A program made the translations under genes and the position numbers. From Pseudomonadota bacterium (GTDB lineage Bacteria; Pseudomonadota; Gammaproteobacteria; Burkholderiales; Burkholderiaceae_C): a stretch of 13,406 bases of DNA. Positions 6,224-13,406 of this stretch are shown piece by piece. Position 1 is the stretch's first letter. The number at the start of each line of letters is the position of its first letter. The DNA lies in contig JAEWVY010000167.1 in assembly GCA_023396625.1 (NCBI GenBank), forward strand, positions 1 to 13,406. Reading direction: 5' to 3'. The notes under the pieces are model-generated. The model did not search any database and was not told the DNA's origin. It worked only from the letters and a program-made list of their open reading frames with translations.

Positions 6224-7273
6224 TCAATCAAGATTCATGGCATCCAGCGGCCAGCGCGGCCTGACATCGAAGGCATAGGCCTTCGTCGGCGCCTGGATGC
6301 CCGCCTGCAGGCGCATCGCGGCCGCCATGGCAATCATCGCGCCATTGTCAGTGCACAAATGCAGCTCCGGGTAATGCACGCGCACGCCAAGCTTCGCGCA
6401 GGCCGCATCGAGTTGCTGGCGCAGCGCGCGATTGGCGCCCACCCCACCGGCCACGACGAGACGCGACAAGCCCGTTTCGCGCAGCGCGGCGAGGGATTTC
6501 TTCAACAACACCTCGACAATGGCCGCCTGCGTGGAAGCCGCGAGATCGGCCTTCAACCCCGAACCCGGATCCTCCAGGGCTTCGCCAAGCTTCCTGGCCT
6601 GCGTGAGCACCGCCGTCTTGAGCCCGGCGAAGGAAAAATCCAGATCGCCGCTGTGCAGCAGCGGGCGGGGCAGCCTGAAGGCCGAAGGGTTCCCCTGCTC
6701 CGCCAGCCTCGACAACGCCGGCCCGCCCGGATACCCCAGGCCCATCAGCTTGGCCGATTTGTCGAAAGCCTCGCCCGCCGCATCGTCGATGGTTTCGCCC
6801 AGGATGTCGTACCGCCCCACCCCTTCGACCCGCATGAGCTGCGTATGGCCGCCCGACACCAGCAGCGCGACAAAGGGAAAACTGGGTGGATCGGCACTCA
6901 GAAATGGCGACAGCAGATGCCCCTCCAGGTGATGCACTCCCAGCACCGGCCGTCCGAGCGCCGCGCCCAAGGCGCAGGCCACACCCGCGCCCACCAGCAG
7001 GGCGCCGGCCAGCCCCGGGCCACGGGTATAGGCCACCACGTCGAGCTCGCCCAGCGCCCGTCCGGCTTCGGCCATCACCCGGTCCAACAGCGGAAGGACC
7101 CGGCGGATGTGGTCGCGGCTGGCCAGTTCCGGCACCACGCCCCCGTAGGCCTGATGCATCTCGATCTGGCTGTGCAGCGCATGCGCAAGCAGTGTGGGCA
7201 CGCCGGTGGCGGCCGCGTCCACGAGCGCCACCCCGGTTTCGTCGCAGGATGATTCAATACCCAGGATCAACAT
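6224..7273 (-). CDS. tsaD: tRNA N6-adenosine threonylcarbamoyltransferase TsaD
   Basis: TsaD transfers the threonylcarbamoyl group to A37 of ANN-decoding tRNAs, giving t6A. It works in the cytoplasm with TsaB, TsaE and TsaC. The 349-residue length is normal. The chain opens MLILGIESSCDETGVALVD, the ASKHA-fold signature, with YGGVVPELASRDH at 43-55. The metal-binding histidines are H115 and H119 in HHLEGH, and the third ligand is D309 in CTDNGAMIA. SGGHTQ, AGEAFDKSAKLMGLGYPGGP and VAGGVGANRALR are the other conserved loops. The start at 7273 matches the family N terminus, though no strong ribosome site is seen. The rpsU gene, often a neighbour of tsaD in gammaproteobacteria, is absent. The gene lies 82 bases downstream of the thioredoxin-like gene and 46 bases upstream of the binding-protein gene. 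Confidence 0.98.
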   Translation of the reverse strand: MLILGIESSCDETGVALVDAAATGVPTLLAHALHSQIEMHQAYGGVVPELASRDHIRRVLPLLDRVMAEAGRALGELDVVAYTRGPGLAGALLVGAGVACALGAALGRPVLGVHHLEGHLLSPFLSADPPSFPFVALLVSGGHTQLMRVEGVGRYDILGETIDDAAGEAFDKSAKLMGLGYPGGPALSRLAEQGNPSAFRLPRPLLHSGDLDFSFAGLKTAVLTQARKLGEALEDPGSGLKADLAASTQAAIVEVLLKKSLAALRETGLSRLVVAGGVGANRALRQQLDAACAKLGVRVHYPELHLCTDNGAMIAMAAAMRLQAGIQAPTKAYAFDVRPRWPLDAMNLD

Positions 7274-7355
7274 GGGTGCGCAGTGTAGGGGAGTGTCGCC
7301 ATCGTCCCCATCCAGGGCTTTGCGCAGGCGTCAACCAGAAGGACGCCAGGAGGGC

Positions 7356-7682
7356 TCAGCACGCGCGCTGGGCCAGCTGACGCAGGTGGCCTTCCCTGGG
7401 CAGCACCGGCCCGGCATGCACAAGCTCATCGCCCCGTGCCACCAGCAGGGTCGGGAAGGTCTCGACATCGAGATCATCGACCAGTTCGGCCTCATCCTCC
7501 ACATCGATCCAGAAAAACCGCAGTCCGGCGTGTTCCCGCGCAATGCTGTCGAACAGACTCCGGTAATCCCGACAGACACCACACCAGCTCGCGCACAAGC
7601 AAACGACCACCCCCGCTGGCACGGGGTTTGGTGCATGATGGTCGAGAATGCGGCGCAACACCGCGCGGTAGGTTTCACTCAT
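7356..7682 (-). CDS. Thioredoxin-like protein with WCGVC active site
   Basis: A 108-residue cytoplasmic protein with a thioredoxin fold, expected to catalyse thiol-disulfide exchange. The active-site strand reads VVVCLCASWCGVCRDY, with redox cysteines C34 and C37 after W33. The cis-proline is P77 in ETFPTLL, 40 residues later, normal spacing for thioredoxins. Two additional cysteines, C28 and C30, sit in the beta strand just before the active site, and the dipeptide is GV instead of GP. The start at 7682 (MSETYRAVLRR) is chosen because the open frame's upstream extension to 7805 would overlap the repressor gene and lacks domain character; a GTG upstream cannot be excluded and no strong ribosome site is visible. 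No signal peptide or membrane segment is seen. It lies between the repressor and tsaD on the same strand. Confidence 0.85.
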   Translation of the reverse strand: MSETYRAVLRRILDHHAPNPVPAGVVVCLCASWCGVCRDYRSLFDSIAREHAGLRFFWIDVEDEAELVDDLDVETFPTLLVARGDELVHAGPVLPREGHLRQLAQRAC

Positions 7683-7771
7683 CGGGTCGGGGCGGACAGG
7701 CCACTGGAACGCATAGGTGCGACGCCCTGCCACTGTACCCGAGACTCCCCGCCCTGTCGCTTGCGGACACC

Positions 7772-8419
7772 TCAGGCGGTTTCGTTGGCCGTGGTCGCCA
7801 GCCACGTCAACCCCAGTCCAGCGAGATAGGCATCGATGGCCCGCCCGCCCGTGTCCACCAGGTCGAAGGCCGCCACGTCGAGCAGCCAGTTCTGAAGCAG
7901 GCCATTGACCAAGGCGTGCAATCCGATGGCCGCCACGTCCGCGGGGACGGGCAAAGGGCGTCCGCGTTCGTCAACCGTCCGCTCCAGCGCGCGCCGGATC
8001 CGCTCCCGGCAGGCTTCACGCGCGCGCAGGTGACGCTCCTGCACCGCCCGCAGTTCCGGAACATATTCGACCTTGTGCGTGGCCACCTCGAACACGCGCC
8101 GGGTCTGGGCATCGGTGGCGGTCTTCTCCAGAGCCGCCAGCATCGCCGCCCGGATCTCAGTCACCGGATCCTGCGCACCGGGCGCCACGGCACATTGCAA
8201 CGCTTCCTCCATGGGCAGCGTCACGCGGTCCATCATGGCGTTGAAGAGATCGGCCTTGTCCTTGAAATGCCAGTAGATGGCGCCGCGCGTGGTCCCGGCA
8301 GCGACGGCGATGTCGTTGAGCGACGTGCGTGACACCCCCTGCGCCTGGAACACGTGTTCGGCGGCGTCGAGCAAGCGATGGCGCGTCGCCAACGCATCGG
8401 CTTTCGAGCGGCGGACCAT
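7772..8419 (-). CDS. TetR-family repressor of the adjacent RND pump (AcrR/TtgR-like)
   Basis: A 215-residue repressor, the same length as E. coli AcrR. The DNA-binding domain occupies about residues 10-58: TRHRLLDAAEHVFQAQGVSR leads into the helix-turn-helix TSLNDIAVAAGTTRGAIYWHF (32-52) and then KDKADLF, closely resembling AcrR and TtgR. The rest is an all-helical ligand-binding and dimer domain, poorly conserved as expected. The start at 8419 has AGAAGG (8427-8432) seven bases upstream. The frame opens at 8461, but those extra 14 residues lie across the operator. It is divergent from the pump operon and shares a 24-bp palindrome with it, so it probably represses both promoters until a drug or metabolite binds. 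The inducer is unknown. Confidence 0.93.
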   Translation of the reverse strand: MVRRSKADALATRHRLLDAAEHVFQAQGVSRTSLNDIAVAAGTTRGAIYWHFKDKADLFNAMMDRVTLPMEEALQCAVAPGAQDPVTEIRAAMLAALEKTATDAQTRRVFEVATHKVEYVPELRAVQERHLRAREACRERIRRALERTVDERGRPLPVPADVAAIGLHALVNGLLQNWLLDVAAFDLVDTGGRAIDAYLAGLGLTWLATTANETA

Positions 8420-8452
8420 GTCACGACCTTCTGGGTAGCTCCGGGGAGTCTC

Positions 8453-8458
8453 ACTATA
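8453..8458 (-). promoter_or_regulatory. Candidate -10 element of the repressor gene
   Basis: TATAGT on the minus strand, five of six matches to TATAAT, 33 bases upstream of the repressor start. It overlaps the left arm of the palindrome at 8455-8478. No convincing -35 hexamer is present. Confidence 0.4.
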
Positions 8459-8478
8459 CATGCACTTCTGTATGTATA
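8455..8478. promoter_or_regulatory. Operator palindrome between repressor and RND pump
   Basis: The arms TATACATGCA (8455-8464) and TGTATGTATA (8469-8478) are inverted repeats with nine of ten positions matching, separated by CTTC. Size (24 bp) and half-site (ATACATACA on one arm) resemble the AcrR operator upstream of E. coli acrAB. It covers one candidate -10 box on each strand, so a bound TetR-type dimer would block both the repressor gene and the pump operon. Confidence 0.75.
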
Positions 8479-8480
8479 CT
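8475..8480 (+). promoter_or_regulatory. Candidate -10 element of the RND pump operon
   Basis: TATACT, five of six matches to TATAAT, at the right edge of the operator and 84 bases before the adaptor start. No good TTGACA lies 16-18 bp upstream, where the operator's left arm sits. Transcription would start near 8487, leaving a leader of about 78 bases. Confidence 0.45.
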
Positions 8481-8564
8481 GCCCTTCACCCCATCATTCC
8501 CTGCACAATGGCGCTTCCTGCAAAAAAGCGGAGTGCCTTTGTCCCGTTTTCCCGAAAGCATGCC

Positions 8565-9842
8565 ATGCCTTTCCTGACTGACATCAAGCCATCTTCTGCT
8601 CCCACGCCCTGGTGTCCCGGCCCTGCGTTGCTCAGCCTGGCTGCCGGCCTGCTGCTCAGCGCCTGCGGCCCTTCGCCGGCACCGACCGCTGGCAGCAAGT
8701 CGGGGGGAATGCCGCCGCCCGAGGTTGGCGTCATCTCCATTTCGCCGGGCAATATTGGCCTGGTCACCGAACTGCCGGGCCGGCTCGAAGCGTCACGCAT
8801 CGCCCAGGTTCGCGCCCGGGCCGCGGGCATTCTGCAAAAGCGGATGTTCCGTGAAGGCAGCGACGTCAAGGCGGGCCAGATCCTGTTCGCCATCGATGCC
8901 AGCACGTACGAAGCCGCCTACGCGAGCGCCCAGGCCACCCTGGGCAAGGCCGAAGCCAATCTCATGCAGGCCAGCGCCCAGGTGACACGCTTCAGGCCCT
9001 TGGCGGCGGCCAACGCGATCAGTCAGCAGGAATGGGTCAATGCCCAGGCCGCCCAGAAACAAGCCGAGGCCGACGTGTCGGCCGGGCGCGCCGCCGTACT
9101 GGCCGCGCGCATCAACCTGGACTACACCCGGGTCACGGCGCCCATCGCAGGACGCATCGGCCGGGCCCTGGTGACGGAGGGCGCGCTCGTCGGCCAGGGC
9201 GAAGCCACCCCGCTGGCGGTGATCCAGCAGATCGACCCGCTCTACGTGAACTTCACCCAATCCGCGGGCGACATCATGAAGTTGCGCCGGGCCATGGACG
9301 ACGGCCGCCTGAAGCGCGCAGGCGCGCAGATGGCGAGCGTGCGTGTCGTGCTGGAGGACGGCAGCGAATATGCGCACACGGGCAAGCTGCTTTTCTCCGA
9401 TCTCACCGTGGACGCCACCACGGGCCAGATCACACTGCGCGCCGAGCTGCCGAATCCGGCGGGCACCCTGCTGCCCGGCCTGTACGTGCGGGTGCGGCTG
9501 GAGCAGGCACTGGCGCCCAATGCGGTGCTGCTGCCACAGCAGGCCGTGACACGCTCACCCCAGGGGGACACGGTCTTGGTGGTCGGCACCGACGCGAAAG
9601 TCACTCCCCGCACGGTGCGCATCGATGGGCAACAGGGCGGCCAATGGGTGGTGCTGGACGGCCTGAAGGCCGGCGAGCAAGTGATGGTGGACGGTTTTCA
9701 GAAAATCGCCATGCTCCCCCCCGGCACGCCGGTGAAGGCCGTTCCGTGGAAGGTGCCAGCCGCGGCACCCGCCACGCCTGCCAGCGGTGCCGCGGGAGCG
9801 GCGGCCACCCCGGCCAGCGCCGCGTCCGGCGCCCAGCGCTGA
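8565..9842 (+). CDS. RND efflux periplasmic adaptor, lipoprotein (AcrA/MexA-like)
   Basis: A 425-residue membrane fusion protein that bridges the inner-membrane RND pump to the outer-membrane channel. The signal ends in the lipobox LLLSAC with lipidated C34 followed by Gly. The barrel-sandwich (lipoyl) domain is split around an alpha-hairpin: VRARAAGILQKRMFREGSDVKAGQILFAID (82-111), hairpin about 112-185, then LDYTRVTAPIAGRIGR. At the hairpin tip R142, L146 and S153 match exactly the R-x3-L-x6-S motif used by AcrA-type adaptors to dock on TolC/OprM. Beta-barrel and membrane-proximal domains follow, and the last ~30 residues are an A/P/S-rich low-complexity tail. Start 8565 has only a weak GAAAG six bases upstream; in-frame ATGs at 8460 and 8508 would lengthen an already complete signal peptide, and the former lies in the operator. 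The pump gene begins 15 bases on. Confidence 0.95.
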   Translation: MPFLTDIKPSSAPTPWCPGPALLSLAAGLLLSACGPSPAPTAGSKSGGMPPPEVGVISISPGNIGLVTELPGRLEASRIAQVRARAAGILQKRMFREGSDVKAGQILFAIDASTYEAAYASAQATLGKAEANLMQASAQVTRFRPLAAANAISQQEWVNAQAAQKQAEADVSAGRAAVLAARINLDYTRVTAPIAGRIGRALVTEGALVGQGEATPLAVIQQIDPLYVNFTQSAGDIMKLRRAMDDGRLKRAGAQMASVRVVLEDGSEYAHTGKLLFSDLTVDATTGQITLRAELPNPAGTLLPGLYVRVRLEQALAPNAVLLPQQAVTRSPQGDTVLVVGTDAKVTPRTVRIDGQQGGQWVVLDGLKAGEQVMVDGFQKIAMLPPGTPVKAVPWKVPAAAPATPASGAAGAAATPASAASGAQR

Positions 9843-9857
9843 GAGAGGCCGACCGCC

Positions 9858-12800
9858 ATGGCACGATTTTTCATCGACCGGCCCATCTTCGCGTGGGTGA
9901 TCGCGTTGTTCATCATCGTGATGGGCGCGGTGGCCATCACCCAGCTGCCAATTGCGCAATACCCCCCCGTGGCACCGCCCTCGATCGTCGTGTCGGCCAC
10001 CTATCCCGGTGCGTCGGCCCAGACACTGGAGGACAGCGTGCTCGCAGTCATCGAGCGCGAGATGAACGGTTCACCCGGCCTGATCTACATGGAATCGGTC
10101 GCGCAGGCGAACGGCACGGGCAACATCACGCTGAGTTTCCAACCCGGCACCAACGCCGATCTGGCGCAGGTGGATGTGCAGAACCGCCTGTCGCGCGCCA
10201 CCCCGCGCCTGCCCGCCGCAGTGACACAGCAGGGTGTGCGCGTGGACAAGTCGCGATCCAATTTCCTGCTGTTCACCATCCTGTCTTCCGATGACCCCGC
10301 GTGGGACCCGGTCGCGCTGGGAGACTATGCCTCGCGCAACGTGCTGCCGGAGTTGCAGCGCGTGCCCGGCGTGGGACAGGCGCAGTTGTTCGGCACGGAG
10401 CGCGCCATGCGCATCTGGATCGATCCCGCAAAGCTGCTGGGTTACAACCTTTCGTCAACCGATGTGACGGCCGCGATCCGCGCGCAGAACGCGCAGGTGT
10501 CGGCAGGAGAGATCGGCAGTCTCCCGAACGTGGCGGGTCAGGGTATCGCCGCCACCGTGGTGGTCAATGGGCAGCTGGGCGATGTGGCGCAGTTCGGCGC
10601 CATCGTGCTGCGGGCCAACGCCGACGGCTCCACCGTGCGCCTGAAGGATGTGGCGCGCATCGAACTCGGCGCCCAGGCCTATGCGACATCGGCCCGGCTG
10701 AATGGCAAGCCATCCACTGGCATCGGCGTGCAGCTCGCGCCCAGCGGCAATGCGCTGGCCACGGCCAAGGCGGTGCGCGCCAAGCTGGAGCAGTTGCAGC
10801 GCTATTTCCCCAAGGGCATGCGCTGGGCCATCCCCTACGACAGCTCCCGGTTCATCGAGACGTCCATCGGCCAGGTGGCCGAGACCCTGGCGGAAGCCGT
10901 GGCCCTGGTGTTCCTGGTGATGTTCCTGTTCCTGCAGAACTGGCGCTACACCGTCATTCCCACACTCGTGGTGCCTGTGGCGCTGCTGGGGACTTTCGCG
11001 TCCCTGCTGGCGATGGGTTTTTCCATCAACGTGCTGACCATGTTCGGCGTGGTGCTGGTGATCGGCATCGTGGTGGACGACGCGATCGTCGTGGTGGAGA
11101 ACGTGGAACGCATCATGAGCGAGGAAGGTCTGCCGCCATTGCCGGCCACCCGCAAGGCCATGGGCCAGATCTCCGGGGCCATCGTCGGCGTGACGGTGGT
11201 GCTGATCTCGGTGTTCGTCCCGCTCGCGTTCTTCAGCGGCTCCATCGGCAACATCTACCGTCAGTTCGCGGCCGTGATGGGTGTCTCGATCGCCTTTTCG
11301 GCCTTTCTCGCCCTGTCGCTCACGCCGGCTCTGTGCGCCACGCTGCTCAAGCCCGTCGAAGCTGGTCACCACCACGTCAAGAAAGGGTTCTTCGGCGGGT
11401 TCAACCGTGGCTTCACGCGCACGGCCAAGGGGTATGAGGGCGCGCTGGCGCGCGTGCTTCCACGCGCCGCGCGCTACCTGGTCGTCTACGGCGCCATTTG
11501 CGCTGCCGCGGCCCTGATTTACCAGCGGCTGCCCACGTCCTTCCTGCCCAACGAGGACCAGGGAACCCTGCTGGTCAATGTGCAATTGCCCCCGGGCGCC
11601 ACCCAGGAGCGCACCCGGGCCGTGATGGAACAGGTCGAAGGCTTCATGCTCAAGCAGCCGGAAGTCCAAGGCATGGTGGGGGTACTCGGCTTCAGCTTCT
11701 CGGGTCAGGGACAGAACGCGGCGCTCGCCTTTGTCACACTCAAGGACTGGGCTGAGCGCAAGGGCGCCGGCAGCGATGCGCAGGCGCTGGCCCAGCGCAC
11801 CTTCGGCGCCCTCTCGGGTGTCCGTGATGCGTTCATCTTCCCGCTCAGCCCGCCGCCCATCCCCGAACTCGGCGCGTCATCGGGTTTCAGTTTCCGGCTG
11901 CAGGACCGTGCCGGACTCGGCCATGATGCCCTGCTGGCCGCGCGCAACCAGCTGCTGGGCATGGCGTCGAAGAGCACGGTGCTCACGCAGGTGCGCCCCG
12001 ATGGTCTGGAAGACGCTCCCCAGCTGCAGTTGGATATCGATCGCGACCGGGCCGGCGCCATGGGCGTGAGCTTCGACGCCATCAACGCCGCCATTTCCAC
12101 GGCATTGGGATCGAGCTACGTCAATGACTTCCCCAACAGCGGGCGCCTGCAGCGCGTGGTCGTGCAGGCCGACGCCCCCGCGCGCATGCAGCCCGGCGAC
12201 CTGTTGCGCCTGAACGTCCTCAACAGCCGCGGACAGCCGGTGCCGCTGTCAACCTTCGCCAGCACGCGCTGGGTCCCTGGCGCCATGCAGACTGTGCGCT
12301 ACAACGGCTACCCGGCCATGCGGATCAGCGGCAGTGCTGCGCCGGGCTACAGCACCGGCGCGGCCCTGGCGGAAATGGAGCGACTCGCCGCCCAGCTCCC
12401 TCCGGGGTTTGGCTTCGAGTGGACAGGCACGTCGCGCGAGGAAAAACTCGCGGGCGCCCAGGCCTTCGTCCTGTACGGCTTCGCCATCCTGTCGGTCTTC
12501 CTGTGCCTGGCCGCGCTGTACGAGAGCTGGAGCATTCCGCTCTCCGTCATCCTGGTGGTGCCGCTGGGCGTGCTGGGCGTGCTGTTGTCCACGCTGCTGC
12601 GTGGCTACGCCAACGACGTGTACTTCCAGGTCGGGCTGATCACCATCATCGGCCTGTCCGCCAAGAACGCGATTCTGATCTTCGAGTTCGCCAAGGACCT
12701 GCAGGCCCAGGGGAGAAACGTTGTCGAATCAGCGCTTGCGGCCGCTCATCTGCGCTTTCGCCCCATCGTCATGACCTCGCTGGCTTTCACGCTGGGCGTG

Positions 12801-13019
12801 CTCCCGCTGGCCATCGCCTCGGGCGCCGGCTCGGCCAGCCAACGGGCCATCGGCACCGGTGTGATCGGTGGCATCCTCACCGGGACCATGTTGTCGGTGG
12901 TGTTCGTCCCGATCTTTTTCGTGGTCGTGCGCAGCCTGTTCAAGGACAGCGCCCGTCAGCAGGAAGTGCATGCGGCCCAGGCCGCTCATCTGGGAGTCCA
13001 CGCCGATGACGATGAATGA
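9858..13019 (+). CDS. RND multidrug efflux pump, HAE1 family (AcrB/MexB-like inner-membrane subunit)
   Basis: A 1053-residue proton-driven drug exporter of the inner membrane, working as a trimer with the adaptor and outer-membrane channel. MARFFIDRPIFAWVIALFII begins transmembrane helix 1. Two periplasmic loops (about 30-335 and 560-865) alternate with two blocks of membrane helices, giving the usual twelve. The proton relay is intact: D407 and D408 in GIVVDDAIVVVENVERI, K936 in SAKNAILIFEFAKD, and R966 in HLRFRPIVMTSLAF. By hand alignment F136, F178, F612, F614 and F625 keep the drug-pocket phenylalanines F136, F178, F615, F617 and F628 of AcrB, but V607 stands where AcrB has F610 and Q617 where it has R620. 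A His-rich cytoplasmic stretch (EAGHHHVKKGFFGGF, 501-515) lies between the halves. A purine-rich GAGAGAGG precedes the start at nine bases. It is translationally coupled to the next gene. Confidence 0.97.
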   Translation: MARFFIDRPIFAWVIALFIIVMGAVAITQLPIAQYPPVAPPSIVVSATYPGASAQTLEDSVLAVIEREMNGSPGLIYMESVAQANGTGNITLSFQPGTNADLAQVDVQNRLSRATPRLPAAVTQQGVRVDKSRSNFLLFTILSSDDPAWDPVALGDYASRNVLPELQRVPGVGQAQLFGTERAMRIWIDPAKLLGYNLSSTDVTAAIRAQNAQVSAGEIGSLPNVAGQGIAATVVVNGQLGDVAQFGAIVLRANADGSTVRLKDVARIELGAQAYATSARLNGKPSTGIGVQLAPSGNALATAKAVRAKLEQLQRYFPKGMRWAIPYDSSRFIETSIGQVAETLAEAVALVFLVMFLFLQNWRYTVIPTLVVPVALLGTFASLLAMGFSINVLTMFGVVLVIGIVVDDAIVVVENVERIMSEEGLPPLPATRKAMGQISGAIVGVTVVLISVFVPLAFFSGSIGNIYRQFAAVMGVSIAFSAFLALSLTPALCATLLKPVEAGHHHVKKGFFGGFNRGFTRTAKGYEGALARVLPRAARYLVVYGAICAAAALIYQRLPTSFLPNEDQGTLLVNVQLPPGATQERTRAVMEQVEGFMLKQPEVQGMVGVLGFSFSGQGQNAALAFVTLKDWAERKGAGSDAQALAQRTFGALSGVRDAFIFPLSPPPIPELGASSGFSFRLQDRAGLGHDALLAARNQLLGMASKSTVLTQVRPDGLEDAPQLQLDIDRDRAGAMGVSFDAINAAISTALGSSYVNDFPNSGRLQRVVVQADAPARMQPGDLLRLNVLNSRGQPVPLSTFASTRWVPGAMQTVRYNGYPAMRISGSAAPGYSTGAALAEMERLAAQLPPGFGFEWTGTSREEKLAGAQAFVLYGFAILSVFLCLAALYESWSIPLSVILVVPLGVLGVLLSTLLRGYANDVYFQVGLITIIGLSAKNAILIFEFAKDLQAQGRNVVESALAAAHLRFRPIVMTSLAFTLGVLPLAIASGAGSASQRAIGTGVIGGILTGTMLSVVFVPIFFVVVRSLFKDSARQQEVHAAQAAHLGVHADDDE

Positions 13020-13406
13020 GCCTTTCCTCCTTCCACGGCCGCGGGCTCCGCGGGCCCTGTCCGTGCTTGCCATCACACTGCTGGCCGGCTGCTCGATGGC
13101 ACCCGTCTACGAACGCCCGGCCGCGCCGGTCGCGGCCAGCTGGCCTCAAGGCACGAGCGACACCGCCACCACGCCCGCGGCCGACCTGGCGTGGCAGGAC
13201 TTCGTCACCAGCGATCGCCTGCGCGAGTTGATCGCGCTCGCACTGGCCAACAACCGGGACCTGCGCGTGGCCGCGCTCAACATCGAGCAGGTGCGCGCCG
13301 CGTACGCCATCCGTCGCGCGGACCAGTTCCCGACGCTGGACCTGGCCGCCACAGGCAACCGCCAGCCCGCCAGCGACCACAGTGGGCGCATCACCAGCGC
13401 CTACAC
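13006..13406 (+). CDS. RND outer-membrane channel lipoprotein, OprM/NodT-like, partial (N-terminal 133 residues)
   Basis: The N-terminal third of a TolC-like outer-membrane efflux protein, the exit duct of the tripartite pump; a full family member has about 460-500 residues. The signal peptide ends in the lipobox LLAGC with lipidated C29, followed by Ser, which favours outer-membrane sorting. The mature start SMAPVYERPAAPV is the typical (M/L)xPxYxRP opening of the family, followed by the first alpha-barrel helix: DFVTSDRLRELIALALANN and RDLRVAALNIEQVRAAYAIRR. The start at 13006 has GGGAG (12992-12996) nine bases upstream and overlaps the pump gene by 14 bases. The ATG at 13012 would give an 8-base overlap but a worse spacing. 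Translation is open to the window edge. It belongs to the same operon as adaptor and pump. Confidence 0.93.
   Translation, partial: MTMNEPFLLPRPRAPRALSVLAITLLAGCSMAPVYERPAAPVAASWPQGTSDTATTPAADLAWQDFVTSDRLRELIALALANNRDLRVAALNIEQVRAAYAIRRADQFPTLDLAATGNRQPASDHSGRITSAY

Noticed and set aside
7327..7347. GGCGTC/GACGCC hairpin between the thioredoxin-like gene and tsaD
   Set aside because: A six-pair stem with a nine-base loop and no T-run is too weak to call a terminator.
10455..11669. A 404-codon minus-strand frame inside the RND pump gene
   Set aside because: It is a shadow of the pump: His/Gln-rich, with no recognisable domain, and wholly contained in a verified gene.
13016..13231. 71-codon plus-strand frame starting at 13016
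   Set aside because: It is out of frame with the outer-membrane channel gene, whose start at 13006 gives a clear lipobox and family opening; this frame has neither.
1..13406. Mobile element, phage, CRISPR or defence island
   Set aside because: No transposase, integrase, terminal repeats, array-like repeats or defence domains were seen, and the gene content is housekeeping plus a standard efflux operon.

Overview
The window is GC-rich, densely coding chromosome of a proteobacterium. The order rpsO, pnp, then an NAD(P)H-quinone oxidoreductase on one strand is one I associate with Burkholderiales, particularly Comamonadaceae such as Acidovorax; this assignment comes from gene order, protein character and codon use, not from a search. 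No phage, transposon, CRISPR, tRNA or rRNA signal was seen. No stretch over 300 bases lacks a gene. The longest gap is the 213 bases between rpsO and pnp, and it holds a terminator and a leader hairpin.

Bases 1 to 4498 form a leftward block: a PLP-dependent aminotransferase, rpsO (ribosomal protein S15), pnp (polynucleotide phosphorylase) and the start of a PIG3-type quinone oxidoreductase that runs off the left edge. The rpsO-pnp junction has the expected post-transcriptional architecture. It carries a strong 13-bp hairpin with a T-rich tail behind rpsO, and a second 13-bp RNA stem in the pnp leader where RNase III and PNPase autoregulation would act.

Bases 4609 to 4866 hold one small rightward gene for a lysine-rich exported protein of unknown function. 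It converges on a second leftward block, 8419 to 4876: a TetR/AcrR-type repressor, a thioredoxin-like protein, tsaD (tRNA t6A synthesis) and an orphan branched-chain-amino-acid-type periplasmic binding protein.

Bases 8565 to 13406 are a tripartite RND efflux operon read rightward and divergently from the repressor: lipoprotein adaptor, HAE1-type inner-membrane pump, and the start of an OprM/NodT-type outer-membrane channel cut by the right edge. A 24-bp near-perfect palindrome sits between repressor and adaptor over both candidate -10 elements, so the repressor probably controls itself and the pump. This is a classical regulated multidrug pump. I found no clearly new biological system. The points most worth a second look are regulatory elements and substitutions in the pump's drug pocket.
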